From Diabrotica undecimpunctata (Eukaryota > Arthropoda > Insecta > Coleoptera > Chrysomelidae): a stretch of DNA of 64,000 bases. Of this stretch, positions 1 through 10,609 are shown in pieces. The stretch spans positions 88,047,389-88,111,388 of the forward strand of contig NC_092808.1 of the NCBI RefSeq assembly GCF_040954645.1, read 5' to 3'. The notes beneath the pieces were generated by a model that was given only the letters and a program-made list of their open reading frames with translations, searched no databases and had not been told where the DNA came from. Both the position numbers and the translations under genes were made by a program. Position 1 is the stretch's first letter. Every line of letters starts with the position of its first letter.

Positions 1-984
1 TCGGGCTATCAATGGGCTCCACGCTTCCGTGTCTGTTCCTAACCCTCCTATGGCTTCCAGACTTTCGTGGAAGGTGTCATGTAGTGATTTCAATGCTCTA
101 GCAGAAGATTCCTTTACTTCCTGCGCTAGTAGCATCCTGTCTATTAATTTAAACAATATCATCCTTGGGTTCTCATACCTATCTTTTAGCATGTTCCAGG
201 CCACTTCGTAGTTGGCCTCGGATATGTTTAAGTGTTGTATCATTCTGTTGGCTTCCCCTCTTACTTGAGTTTTTAGGTACTGCATTTTTTCTGCGTTTGA
301 TAACTGGTCGTTTTCATGTATTACTTTAGTAAACAGATCGTGGAAAGTTCTCCACGTTTCATATCTGCCTTCATACACAGGGATTTTTACCTGCGGCAAT
401 GTCACACCGTCCCTCCTCTGTGTGCTTTCTGGCCGTTGCATTCCTGGCCTTATTTTCTTTAAAACTTCCCTGACTTTCCTCTTTAGATGATTTATTCTCT
501 CTACTTCTCCAATATCTGTAGCGTCCAGTTCCTCATTTACTGCTGCTTCAATCATTAGTGTATTCACCTTTTCCATGTATTCTCTTAACTCTGACTGCAA
601 TTCTTCATCCTCCTGCAAGTCTTGTTCATTTTCTGGCCGTAATAATTCCTCGATTCTTTGTTTTCTTATCTGTATCTCCTTTACTTTCGGTGCTTTTCCT
701 CTTTTCAGCACCCTTCCATATTCTTCCAACAGGGTTTTCCCCTCAATGTATGTCTTAAATACCTGATCATAGTATTTTGTTTCAAAATATTTTTCTTTCG
801 TTATACCCCCTTCTAGCAGCTTTTCGTGGTTATTTAAAAATTTTGCCCAATATTCTTCTAATTTTTCCTGTCTATCCCGGATGTATTGTTGATTTTTCCG
901 AGATTGGGAATCCTTTTTTGTATTTGAAACGAGTTTCACTATTTCTGTTCCTAATTCCGCTTGCTTAACGTATAGACTCTCCAT
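1..984 (-). CDS. BEL/Pao retrotransposon gag, 5' part (runs off left edge)
   Basis: The minus strand is open for 328 codons from an ATG at 984 to the first base of the window, so the gene continues outside. I translated it by hand and saw no stop. The first ~200 residues are charged and helical, probably coiled coil. From about residue 207 comes LPQVKIPVYEGRYETW, then a segment with VRGEANRM and DRYENPRMI, the layout of the DUF1759 gag domain of Belpaoviridae elements. The complete BEL element at 29119 has the equivalent LPKIELPKFKGDF at a comparable distance from its start. The protein would form the virus-like particle core. No LTR or primer site was found in the kilobase upstream of the start, so this copy may be 5'-truncated. 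The family call rests on motif recognition only. Confidence 0.8.
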   Translation of the reverse strand, partial: MESLYVKQAELGTEIVKLVSNTKKDSQSRKNQQYIRDRQEKLEEYWAKFLNNHEKLLEGGITKEKYFETKYYDQVFKTYIEGKTLLEEYGRVLKRGKAPKVKEIQIRKQRIEELLRPENEQDLQEDEELQSELREYMEKVNTLMIEAAVNEELDATDIGEVERINHLKRKVREVLKKIRPGMQRPESTQRRDGVTLPQVKIPVYEGRYETWRTFHDLFTKVIHENDQLSNAEKMQYLKTQVRGEANRMIQHLNISEANYEVAWNMLKDRYENPRMILFKLIDRMLLAQEVKESSARALKSLHDTFHESLEAIGGLGTDTEAWSPLIAR

Positions 985-1972
985 GATTATTTTAAAAATT
1001 TTTACATTCAGCGGTAAATATATTAGACAATACTAAATGTACGTTATGTATTAAATAAGTATACCTGTATTATAACACTTTCTTTTCTATCGGAATGTGC
1101 AATTTAGCGAAATATGAGTTTGACCTTGCCTGCTGTGCTATTCTTTGCATTGAGGTAGGTCAAGATGTAATCCACACACTCTTATAATGATATATATACA
1201 TATATATAGTAAACTCTTAAATATTGGGGAAATCTGCAAGAAATACTCTAATGTGTATCAATTGTTTCGCCGAACGTTTTCGCCAAAGAGAATTAATTTG
1301 GCTTCTTCAGGGCTGAAAGAGAATAAATTATAATTAGCTACCATATATTATCTATTAAAAAATTAATGATCTTACCGTAACTTAGAATTGTAGAGTTAGA
1401 ATATTAAAAAACTTTGCTAGTAACATAGTGGTGTTTTTTGTTACTATGTGCAAAAAAAGTTTTTTATAAGAAATGAAATGTATGGTAGCTTCGAACTTGA
1501 CACGTAAAGGCTTACCCAAGGTTAATCGAAAACCCAATGCAACTACATTTAAAAGGAGGTAATTCTTTGAAATGTCGGCAATAACTAAATTTTTGATTTT
1601 AAATAGTTAAAAGTGAGGTTCTGTTTAAGCCAGAACGCAAGCGCTGACAACTTCATTATAATTGGTATGAATCTTTATGTCGTTAAGGTTCATTGGTAAA
1701 AAACGAATGAATTTAAATCCCAGTAAAGGGAAATATTATTTTGATTTTCTTTATTTAATTATATTATATTGTTCATGTATTATTGAATCTTATTGAGACG
1801 TATCTAAGAAAAGCAAGGGAATGTTATATATTTTTTGTTAATGAAAATTAATTATAAAGGTATGTTAGTTGTTAATGGATATATCAGTCAAGTTAGTAAT
1901 CTGTGATATAGTATTGTTCTTGGTATCTGATTTAAGTAACAGGTGGTATATATCGCTTAGATTCTTGATGTC

Positions 1973-1978
<6 letters not shown>
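985..1978. other. AT-rich non-coding stretch upstream of the BEL gag
   Basis: No coding signal was seen. If the adjacent gag belongs to an intact element, its leader and 5' LTR should lie here, but I could not pair LTR ends because the other LTR would be outside the window. A short PLE-like end with a hammerhead-like core lies at 1260-1311; the rest is unassigned. Confidence 0.4.
1278..1310 (-). other. Hammerhead-like core of a Penelope-like element end (degenerate)
   Basis: On the minus strand CTGAAGA is followed by a 6-bp stem (GCCAAA/TTTGGC) and then GAAA: the box I - stem II - box II order of a hammerhead ribozyme with the CTGANGA consensus. The sequence after GAAA does not fold into an obvious stem III with a clean cleavage site. 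PLEs are known to carry hammerhead motifs in their terminal repeats, so this is probably an old PLE end. Confidence 0.45.

Positions 1979-2044
<66 letters not shown>
1979..2044. repeat. (AT)n microsatellite
   Basis: This is an uninterrupted AT dinucleotide array of about 33 units. It creates spurious Tyr-Ile ORFs on both strands. Confidence 0.98.
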
Positions 2045-2048
<4 letters not shown>

Positions 2049-2461
2049 ATCAAAATAAATGAAATTATTTGCTACGTAATTATTTTAATTTTTCGAAATA
2101 AAATATTTAATTGTAATTAAAAGCAAGCTATATGTATGAACGTTTCTTTTTTCAAATTGTCATACAAAATTACTGTTTAGTTAATTATAGTTGTGAATGA
2201 CGTTTATTTTTGTTTTATCAATTCTCTGTATTATTTAAATGGTATGCATTCTAAAGTACATTATTATACGATTGATAGAGTGGAGATTGTTGTTCTAAAT
2301 TGTTAAATTGTAATAAAAAAAAAACTTGTTAAATTGTAAGATTGTAAAAGTTGGAAGATTTTGTAATTATTCAAAAACTTACGGTTTTTTGTGTTCTTAG
2401 ACGTTGAGGATCCCTCGCTTCTGGTGGGTTCTGCAATCGGTCCTGTCCTTTGGCTGCTCTG
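2045..2461. other. AT-rich spacer, nothing recognised
   Basis: Low-complexity AT-rich sequence lies between the microsatellite and the GC-rich minisatellite. No coding or element signal was seen. Confidence 0.5.
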
Positions 2462-2700
2462 CGGCTCTAGTTTGGCTCTCGGCTTTGGTACTGCTCTCGG
2501 CTCTAATATGGCTCTCGGCTTTGGTACTGCTCTCGTCTCTAGTATGGCTCTCGGCTTTGGTACTGCTCTCGGCTCTAGTATGGCTCTCGGCTTTGGTACT
2601 GCTCTCGGCTCTAGTCTGGCTCTCGACTTTGGTACTGCTCTCGGCTCTGGTACCGCTCTCGGCTCTAGTATGGCTCTCGGCTTTGGTACTGCTCTCGTTC
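2462..2700. repeat. 36-bp GC-rich minisatellite (dimer of an 18-bp unit)
   Basis: The repeat unit is about 36 bp and starts GGCTCTCGGCTTTGGTAC. It splits into two related 18-bp halves of the form xGCTCTCGGCTyTrGTAy. About six to seven imperfect copies are present, one carrying an extra 18-bp half-unit. Because the period is a multiple of three, frames stay open: the plus strand encodes a 12-residue MALGFGTALGSS-type repeat, the minus strand a Ser/Glu/Lys-rich one. Base composition is strikingly GC-richer than the surroundings. I do not treat the long ORFs across it as genes. Confidence 0.93.
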
Positions 2701-2732
2701 TCCCGGGTCTAGTGGTCTCTCTCTGCTACTGA

Positions 2733-3868
2733 GGGTGTTGCTGGCGTGGACTGTATATGCTCTCTCAAACTTCCTTGAAGTATTCTGTTTCTCGATAGGA
2801 CCATGAACAAATTCCCTTCGTTGGCTCAGTGAAGATGTTCGTTCTGTTGTAATGGAAACACCAAATAATAGTAGCAGAGTTTATTGTTGAGACGTACACT
2901 ATGGGTGTAGACCCGGGATTACTTTGAGTAGAGACTGATGAAGTTGATCGTTGAAGACTATATGTTCGTTGAGTGATTATTGATTGAATGCTTCTCTAGT
3001 CAAGAGATATTAGTTTTATATAAATTCTATTTGGGTCAATATTTTTCGCGTACCTAGCGTGATATGTGTATTTAATTTATGTAAATTGTTTAACTTTGTC
3101 AGTACTTTTGACTGATGTCCAAATTATTATTTATAATTGACCAAATGTGTATGTAACCTAATTAACTACGTGTGTGTATTTAATAACAAATAGATTTATT
3201 CGGTCTACTGGGTGATAAAATTATACTGTCCAATTTCGGATATGAATTCTGAAGATTTGATATTGGACACATCGTAAGTGATAAAGCAGTCGGCGTTCCT
3301 GGTAAGTCAACACCAAGCGTGAACATGAAAGGAAGAGCTTAAGATGAACAATCCTCATCAAACACAGTTGTTTTCAGAGTCATTTTAACGATAATCTTCA
3401 TCAATATGAGTGCATGCATCTATATTGCTAGGTGTCCTTCACCTAATTTAAATATTGGGAGTGAAGATCGTAGTATCCCGGTACCTTATCGTTTCTTTGC
3501 CTTTTGCTCGTTTGACCTCATTTAATAGTCGGGTTTGTTTATTTCTTCCAATCCAAAGAATGTTGTGTAAATGAATTTTCTTGTGTTCCTAGCAGCACTT
3601 GGAAATGGGTTTTCAAAAAACTTTGAAATTAATTCTCTTGGTTGGCTAATTATTATTATTATTAACAAATTGTCTGAACATCTAGAAAATAAACAATGTA
3701 ATGGTCACTGTTTCTGCAAGATCTAACTACTAAATATCTTCTTCTTATATTAGATCTTAGGTCTGTTATTGTCCAATAGTAAGGCTGTAGTATTTGTGAC
3801 ATTTACTGTCAGCTATAGCCAGCCAGGCGACTCTGTTATATATTAAACAAATTTCTTTCTTTTTTCAG
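2733..3868. other. Unassigned stretch before the host exon
   Basis: No coding sequence was recognised. The segment from about 2845 begins TGTTGTAATGG, like the Gypsy LTR ends seen elsewhere here, but no matching terminus, primer site or target duplication could be found. The end of the stretch is a normal polypyrimidine tract and AG acceptor for the exon that follows. Confidence 0.4.
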
Positions 3869-4099
3869 CCAAAACGGGACTCGGCAGATGCCGCCATAGC
3901 TGTGTTCACTGCTCATAAGCACTTACCTGCGAATAGCACGCACCAAACTACTTTACAGGGTGTTGTCTATCAACTGGATTGTGCCTTGCAAAACCCAACA
4001 ACTCAAAAGGCTGGTATTGTCTTCATATACGACATGTCGAATTCGAAATACTCAAATTTTGATTACGACTTGTCACAAAAAATTCTCACTCTTCTAAAG
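3869..4099 (+). CDS. Internal exon of a PTPN9/PTPMEG2-like gene (CRAL-TRIO domain)
   Basis: This 231-bp exon (77 codons, phase 0 at both ends) is preceded by a pyrimidine tract ending TTTTTTCAG and followed by the donor AAG/GTAAGT. It reads PKRDSADAAIAVFTAHKH, then TLQGVVYQLDCALQNP, then the diagnostic GIVFIYDMSNSKYSNFDYDL and QKILTLLK. The VFIYDM...Y.NF..DL..K.L.LLK pattern fits the lipid-binding CRAL-TRIO (Sec14-like) domain of tyrosine-protein phosphatase non-receptor type 9, which binds phosphoinositides on secretory vesicles. The phosphatase domain and other exons were not found, so flanking introns are long or run outside the window. It is the only sequence here that looks like a conserved host gene. 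The PTPN9 call is from memory of the family; another CRAL-TRIO protein is possible. Confidence 0.75.
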
Positions 4100-5600
4100 G
4101 TAAGTTAATAGATATTATTAAATTAAATACATACACTATAGGTAATATTGGTTGACTATAGCGTGTGATATATGTGCGAATGAACCGAATGATCATTTTC
4201 TAAAACAACTTCGCTGTATTCGCTCTATTCGCGCTGTTCGTGTGGAATAAAGTATTTACTTAAGTAAAATACTCCGGACAAAGATTTTTTAGTAAGGATC
4301 TAGATATAAAAAATTTTTGTTCGATTATAGCTCTTTTGCAGATCTTGATAGGATCAAATGTAATGAATAGAAAGTCTCATGTTTCGAGAATTTTTATCTT
4401 TAGTTCATTAATATTACTTTGCTATTCGACCTTCAGTAAGTTGCATATCGATTTATATACATACATCTAGATTTAATCATACAAATTGTATTTATCATAT
4501 TTGCTATATTGTGATATCTGTCGCTTGAAAATAGGTTAGTTATAAAATATTTTATTAGTCCACTAGTGAAGAACGTTAGTCCTCTAAATATGCCTTTGAG
4601 CCTTTAAGAGTTAGAACGTGGTTAAGTGATCCTTGGTCCTCCGAACGACGCGGTTCCTCATTCCCCCTTCTGCTCATTTGGTTAAATCTCAGAGTTGTTA
4701 TTGTATTTTACAAGAAATTACATGCAAGCTTTTAAAACACGCTTCGACTTCCAGTTCAAAAAACCTTTATCAGAAAAAATATTTGAGGAGATTTGTGGAT
4801 AACCCTGTATAATTTTGATTTGTTGTTGACCCTGTGTGTTGTTTGGGATCTGCATTAGTGAGTATATATATATCTTAAATTTTAAGTGATGTGTCCCTGT
4901 TATATTGATAAATTCATCAATGTTGATATTTTCTTATTACCGACTTCTTCTTTCAGTCTCGGTTAACATATCATGTTGCATTCAATTGAAAAATTTGCTA
5001 CGTAATTTTCCTCATTTAGTAAAGTAATAGCTGTTTCCTTTTTCTCTTTTTACTATCTGTTTCTTTCTAAACCATTAATTCATCTTTTCATTGGGCTCAC
5101 AAAGATCTACCCTAAGTATTTTGAATCATTTTCTCAAAATTAACTAAATGTTAGTATCTACATTTCGTAGTTAGTAGTACCTTTCTGAAATAAACGATTT
5201 AATTGTTTCAATTGATAACTTGTTCAGATTGAATTGCTTTTGATTCAGACTTTCTTTACTGGTCGTGAAGAAAATACCGTCGCGCTTCGGTTAGAATGGA
5301 AACTGGATCTATTCGTGATTCATCATGCTCGCAAACAACCGCGTTCGGAATCTTCCACTCGTATCGAATTTTCAGTCTAACCTTGTTACATAATTCATAC
5401 ACTATGCACCTATAGTCCTCATGGTAAAAATGTCTCATTTATTTCGGTACAATTTAGAACATATGGCGAAGTATCTAGGATAACACTGTTAATAAACCCA
5501 AAAGATTGTATGAGGACAGTGTAGCAATCCTCGTCAAGTATGTTGCAAGGTCAAGTTATCTTAAATCGTATTATAATAGAAAATGATCTGTCTTGAAATG
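4100..5600. other. Probable intron sequence, nothing recognised
   Basis: AT-rich sequence starting with the GTAAGT donor of the exon. I looked for the next CRAL-TRIO exon and did not find it. Short ORFs have no recognisable motif. Confidence 0.4.
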
Positions 5601-5604
5601 ACCA

Positions 5605-5778
5605 AAAATAAATTGGCAACATGATTCCTAACCGGACACTGCTTTTCGAGATATCACCTCAATAAGATTCCTAAATTAGAGAATGAGAACTGCCGTTTCT
5701 GTGAAAGTGAAACAGAATTGGACCAATATAGACTAGGCTATTGCATATAATTTGTTTGCAAGCGGTTTAATTTCAAAG
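5605..5778 (+). pseudogene. LINE C-terminal fragment (zinc-ligand tail)
   Basis: One frame reads LTGHCFSRYHLNKI, then CRFCESETELDQY. The LTGH...HL..I...C..C...ET pattern is the tail that follows RNase H in I-type LINEs. Sequence before and after does not stay open, so this is a short dead fragment. Confidence 0.55.
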
Positions 5779-5779
5779 A

Positions 5780-6440
5780 AAGGACCACTTTTACACCCTC
5801 GAAGAACCGGAACATGTCCCATAGAGAACTGTTCAACTTTGCCAGAACTAAATACGCTAGACGACAATCCAATATAATTATGCCTCAATAAAAACATAAA
5901 AAGTGTTACGGGTTTCTTTGTATAAAGAATGAATAATAATATTTGATATATGATGATATTTAAAGGTCACTATGATACAGTTTAACGTAATTAGTTGTAC
6001 ACATAAATTTCTTTATTTAATTTACTTGACTTCCAATTTTGCGTTTTATTTGTAACTCGTTTTTATTCAGAAAAATTATGAATGTGTGAATTTTTCCTAT
6101 TTGTATTCCAGGCTTGGCTGGCTGTACATATTTAATGTTTAAAAAGTATTGTGTTTTACGAACTTTTGTTTGAACTGTAATGATATTAAATGCATAATAC
6201 TCTTCGCCTCGGTTTACCCTGAGCGATTTACTAACGAAGCCATACAAATACCTCGGTGGAACACAAAGATATTTTAACTTTTAGCTAAATAAATCGAAAA
6301 TTTTAATCTTGTTTCTAGTCGTATATTATTAACAAGCTCGCAATAAAAGTATCTATCAATAAGTAAATTCATGTTTGCACTATCTAATGTTGGTTCCCTA
6401 AAGATTTTAATTGATAATGGCTTTTGTTGTTTTCTCCAGA
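5780..6440. other. Unassigned AT-rich sequence
   Basis: No feature was recognised. A 76-codon minus-strand ORF (6017-6247) has no motif or coding-like composition that I can defend. Confidence 0.4.
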
Positions 6441-6444
6441 CGTT

Positions 6445-7230
6445 ATCTTTTCGTTTTCTCGATGTTATTTTAAATAAAGACCAATCCCAAGGTTTTCACC
6501 ACTCTGTTTATCGAAAACCCACCCATACCAATCGTTACTTGCATGCCAACTCTCATCATCCCCCTTCACAAATTAATTTAGTCATTAGTACGCTTGTCTC
6601 CAAATCAATATGCCTTTGCGATGATGCAAGTAGACCCGCTGAGCTCTCTAGTTCAAAACAAGCCCTCATCCAAAATAGATACCGCGAAAATCACATCAAT
6701 AGAATCATCCCAGACATCAATTTCCCACTCGATCTCAACCAAAAGACTCTGACCCTCCTCATACGAAAACTTTTCTTCTTTACATCAAAGGTGTCACTGA
6801 CAAAATCGACAAAATTCCTAAATCAAGAGGAATAAAGACAATATTTACCCCACAACAAAAACTTTGATCTCCTGTCCGATCAATCAAAGACAACATTTCA
6901 AATGAACAACACGGAGTTTATGAAATTCTTTGTGCACACTGCCGCCAATCCTATATAGGCCAAACAAATCGTAGAATCCAAAATAAGATTTATTAACATT
7001 CCATTTCTGTTCGCAATTCCATACAGGTCACAGGTCACATTTTGGTTTTGAAAACTCTAGAACCATTGGCCCCATCCGCTTTAATGAACCAAGAATTAAT
7101 TATCCGAGAGGCCATAGAAATTGAAAGAAGGCCAAATTGTCTCAATAAAAGAGATGATGGCATACGGTTACCTTCCACTTGGAGACTACTCATAAAGAAA
7201 ATATCGTCCGCTCCACAATTCAATCAAAAT
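6445..7230 (+). pseudogene. Penelope-like element, end of RT plus GIY-YIG endonuclease
   Basis: The first part reads FLDVILNKDQSQGF, then SVYRKPTHTNRYLHANSHHP, a PLE-specific block downstream of the reverse-transcriptase catalytic motif. After frame breaks near 6835 the sequence resumes with VYEILCAHCRQSYIGQT, the GIY-YIG nuclease signature with its preceding Cys pair. Then comes REAIEIERRPNCLNKRDDG and LPSTWRLLI, the usual PLE C-terminus. PLEs use this nuclease for target-primed insertion. Several stops and frameshifts make it non-functional, and the N-terminal RT half is missing. Confidence 0.8.
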
Positions 7231-7598
7231 CCTACTGTCAGAAATATTTGCGCCAACCCCCGTGCCAATTTTCGCGCCAATTCCCACGCAAACCCCCACG
7301 ACAACCTCCCTATGGCGTGGGGGTTTGCGTAACCCAAACTACGTCATCATCGACGGTATAAATGAACCGTCCTCTGTTCCCAGTACCAGTAATGCATTGG
7401 TTAGTGATCAATGTAGTAGTGTCTGGGGGCTCGGGAGACTGAGACCTCGGAAGCCCTGAAGAAGACATCGAAGAGGATGTCGAAAGCTCGGAGCAATAAT
7501 AATCGACGCGGTTCAACCCGGAAAACTGTTGAGTATAATATTGATTCATGTAATAGTATTAAACGTAGCTCTAGGTTTAATTGTGCGGAAACCTTTCG

Positions 7599-7599
<1 letters not shown>
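7231..7599 (+). mobile_element. PLE 3' untranslated/terminal region with hammerhead-like core
   Basis: Non-coding tail directly downstream of the PLE reading frame. It ends in the (AT)n array, as if the element sits against a TA-rich target. At 7456-7485 CTGAAGA is followed by a perfect 6-bp stem (GACATC/GATGTC, six-base loop) and GAAA, then a small GCT/AGC hairpin and an ATA triplet at 7496-7498 in the position of a cleavage site. Stem I pairing is not convincing, so the ribozyme is probably degenerate. Confidence 0.6.

Positions 7600-7683
<84 letters not shown>
7600..7683. repeat. (AT)n microsatellite
   Basis: Pure AT array of about 42 units, starting exactly where the PLE-derived tail ends. 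Confidence 0.97.
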
Positions 7684-7686
<3 letters not shown>

Positions 7687-7894
7687 TTTTTAATCCATGT
7701 GAAAATGTAATGTTTATAAAATAAACTAAAGTGCTTATTGAAAATGGCAAATTTGCCGAAACCTTTAAGCAATGGTTAAATAGTTAAAATCAAAAATTAG
7801 AAGTCACATGTCAGGAGCTGGACACGTACATCGGAGTGAAAATAGAGAGAAGCCTGGAGATTTATAAATAATATAAGACCCAACAAAAGAGAAG

Positions 7895-8125
7895 AAACTG
7901 TGATAAACCCCATAAAAACAACGAAATGGGAAGAGCCTTACAAAAAACTATTGGTAGAAAAAATACCAGAATACAGTACAGCATCACACAAAACAATCGA
8001 GATCACAGGACGGCCAATAAAAATAAACGAGGAACAGACGAAAAATGTAATAACCTTATTAAAAATGGGACTCATCCCAGAACCTGAAAGGAATACCTGC
8101 AGAATTACTAAAAAATGGTACTAAC
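7895..8125 (+). pseudogene. LINE fragment before the RT domain
   Basis: Reads NPIKTTKWEEPYKKLL and later ITLLKMGLIPEPERN, running out of frame into a GIPAELLKNG-like end. This resembles the segment just before the reverse-transcriptase domain of RTE-type LINEs. It is short, frameshifted and followed by a separate LINE on the other strand. Confidence 0.5.
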
Positions 8126-8164
8126 CGGCAAATCAGCAAAAATTCTTCTTTTTCCTATGCCGTC

Positions 8165-9330
8165 TCCATTAACGGAGGTTGGCGACCACATTTCTAAAAG
8201 TTTCTCTGTCTTTTGTGACGTGGAATAATTCGTCTACAGTCATGTTTGTCCAGTCTCGAATATTTCGCAGCCATGACTTAATCTTTCTACCTATTCTATT
8301 TTTGTCATCGACTCTACCCTGCATGATGACCTGCAGAAGACTATATTTATCATTCCTCAGTATGTGTCCAAGGTATGCAGCCTTGCGTACTTTTATTGTT
8401 CTCAACAATTTTTTGTCTTGACCGATCCTTCTCAACACTTCCTCATTGGCGACTCTGGCAGTCCATGGAATTCTCAACATTCTCCGGTATATCCAAATTT
8501 CAAAGGCTTCAAGCTTCTTAACTATTTGCTCTTTTAACGTCCATGTTTCTACCCCGTACATTAGTTGGGACCAGACGTAACATTCAACAAACCTCAGTCT
8601 CAGCGCAGTATTCAGATTTTTGTCACAGAACAATTGCTTGAATTTTAAGACGCTGCCCTTGCCATTTCTATTCGTACCCTGATCTCTTGGTCTGGATCTA
8701 ATTCTGTGTTGATGTAAGCTCCCAGATATTTATATTTTGTCACTCTCTCTATTTGCTGTCCACCAAGGGTTAGTTGTTCATTATTTATTGGACTCCTTGA
8801 TACTGTGATATCATAAATTTGGTCTTATCTGTGTTGATGTCAAGTCCCAATTGAATGCATTCACTATTTATTGCATCTAGTAAAGTTTGTAGTTCTTCTA
8901 TACTCTCAGCCATAATTACCGTGTCATCTGTAAATCTCATGGTGCCTACGATTTCTCCACTAATTCTTATTCCCTCTTTTCTTTCCCATAAGGCTTTTCT
9001 GAATATGACCTGTGAGTACACGTTGAAAAGCGTCGAGACAAGACGCATCCTTGCCTGACCCCTCTCGCAATCGGTATATTATTTGTTTCTATATCGTTCA
9101 CCTTTACTACTGCTTTCTGGTTCCAGTATATAGCCTTAATAAACTCAATGTCTTTTTACTCTAAATTGATGTTTTTTAATTCATCTATTAACTGCATATG
9201 CTGCACTCGGTCAAAGGCCTTCCTAAAGTATATGAAGCATACATATGCACTCTTGTTATATTCCCGACATTTCTGCAAGAGTACCGTCAACGCAAATAAT
9301 TCCTCTCTTTTGTTATTAGCAAAAATAATA
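8165..9330 (-). pseudogene. RTE/Bov-B-like LINE, RT palm to C-terminus (5'-truncated)
   Basis: Read on the minus strand from the right, the pieces are FRKAFDRVQHMQLIDEL, then GVRQG-type sequence, then the catalytic block with FTDD in place of YADD (around 8935), INTDKTKFMI, and an open 154-codon C-terminus (8169-8633). That C-terminus contains YGVETWTLKE, YRRMLRI, LGHILR and GRKIKSWLRNIRDW, the tail organisation of Bov-B/RTE polymerases. The endonuclease is absent. The changed Y/A of the active-site box, several stops and frameshifts mark it as dead. It would have encoded the target-primed reverse transcriptase. Confidence 0.8.
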
Positions 9331-9364
9331 ACAATATTATTTAAAAGATTTTCAAATGGAGAAT

Positions 9365-9700
9365 CGGTACCACAGACTTGAACAGACGGAGGAATAACAT
9401 CTATACATAAGAATAGTACTAAACAAGAGCCAAATAACTACAGAGGTATTACCTTAACTAGCACACTAAGAATATTAAAAGACCTCATTTGTGAATCATA
9501 TAACTTAAATAAAAGAAAAAAATCTGTCAAGAGCCCTAGAGTTGCATTTACTTATGATAGATCTAACGAAGGCATATGACACTGTATCTATTAATAGACT
9601 ATGGGAAGTACTAGAAAAAAAAACCATAGAAACTTGACATCCAAAAATAAACTATTAAAAGGTTTCCTGGTCACGAAAGGACTAAGGCAAGGATGCTGTG
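9365..9700 (+). pseudogene. LINE reverse-transcriptase fragment
   Basis: Three pieces in shifting frames: NNYRGITLTSTLRIL, then MIDLTKAYDTVSINRLW, then GLRQGC. These are consecutive RT motifs (fingers and palm motif A region, then the RQG block) of a non-LTR element. Frameshifts occur within each ~100 bp, and the YADD box was not reached. Confidence 0.65.
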
Positions 9701-9739
9701 GATCTATATATGTTATGATTTTCAAAATCAAAAGAATGT

Positions 9740-10605
9740 CTATTTTCTAGAGAACACTATGTTTGTGTACAATAAACTACGTAGATATTGGTGTGTTTTC
9801 CCAATATATGTTGAATTGCAGTCTTTACAATTTATTTTATAAATAACACCCGACTGATGATTGTTTTTATTAAAATTGGGTTTAAATTTTGAAAAATATT
9901 TTGCGGATGTTTTTGACGATTTATGTCCAACATTGAAATCATATTTTGCCAACATTTTCGACATTGGTTCAGAGAATTCATTAATATGTGGTAAGGAGTG
10001 TTTAATTGATTTAGTGACATTACTATTATTATTGCTAGGTATGATTTGGGTGTGTTTTAGAGTGGTATCGGAATTAGATTTATTTCTGATACTTCAACTT
10101 CTTTTTTTAATCATATGGTTGTAAAATGCTTTTGGATAATAATTTTTTTCTCTAACAAGTTAAAGATATCTTTAACTTTTTTCAGATTCTCGGAATGGCC
10201 CACAATACCATTGCTAGATAGCCTAATTGCTCTGTCAGTAAGACTGAATACACTTATTTTATTAGTTATAGGCGCATTGGTATTAAAATTTAGATATCTT
10301 CCGGGCCAAACATCTTTTGTAAACCAGTTAGTTTTTATCAGACGGTTATTGTTGTTATACTTTAAACTTAAATCAAGAAAAGTAATTTTGTTGTTTTCTT
10401 CTAGTTCATAAGTCAATTGAATGCTATTATGGAAATTATTGAACATTTGAAGAATGTAATCGATTTCATGATCCGGAATGTAGAGTAAGCAGTCATCAAC
10501 ACATCGTTTGCACTTCAATTTAGAGATAAAATATTTCCATTACTAAGTTTGCTATTGGTACTGAGATAGGTGAACCCATGGCCACTCCAGAATTCTGAGA
10601 ATAGT
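9740..10605 (-). pseudogene. Penelope-like element, RT motif C to GIY-YIG
   Basis: From right to left on the minus strand the sequence reads NSGVAMGSPISVPIANLVME, KRCVDDCLLYIP (the catalytic YVDD box, here CVDD), TFLDLSLKY, FTKDVWPGRYLNF, and finally VIYKINCKDCNSTYIGKT (GIY-YIG nuclease). The order and spacing fit a PLE polymerase. It is a different lineage from the PLE at 6445, since the linker sequences differ. Frameshifts separate the pieces, and the Y-to-C change in the active site suggests decay. Confidence 0.8.
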
Positions 10606-10609
10606 ATTC

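Noticed and set aside
1865..2120. Tyr-Ile-repeat ORFs on both strands (also at 7401-7772 and 26069-26251)
   Set aside because: They are translations of AT dinucleotide arrays, with no coding evidence outside the array.
2391..2732. 113-codon ORF with MALGFGTALGSS repeats
   Set aside because: It is produced by the minisatellite period being a multiple of three; no start context, splice signal or conserved flank supports a gene.
2938..2966. CTGATGA at about 2937 as another hammerhead
   Set aside because: No GAAA box or stem II follows at the right distance.
2845..3290. Possible LTR starting TGTTGTAATGG
   Set aside because: No matching CA end with target duplication, no primer site and no polypurine tract could be found.
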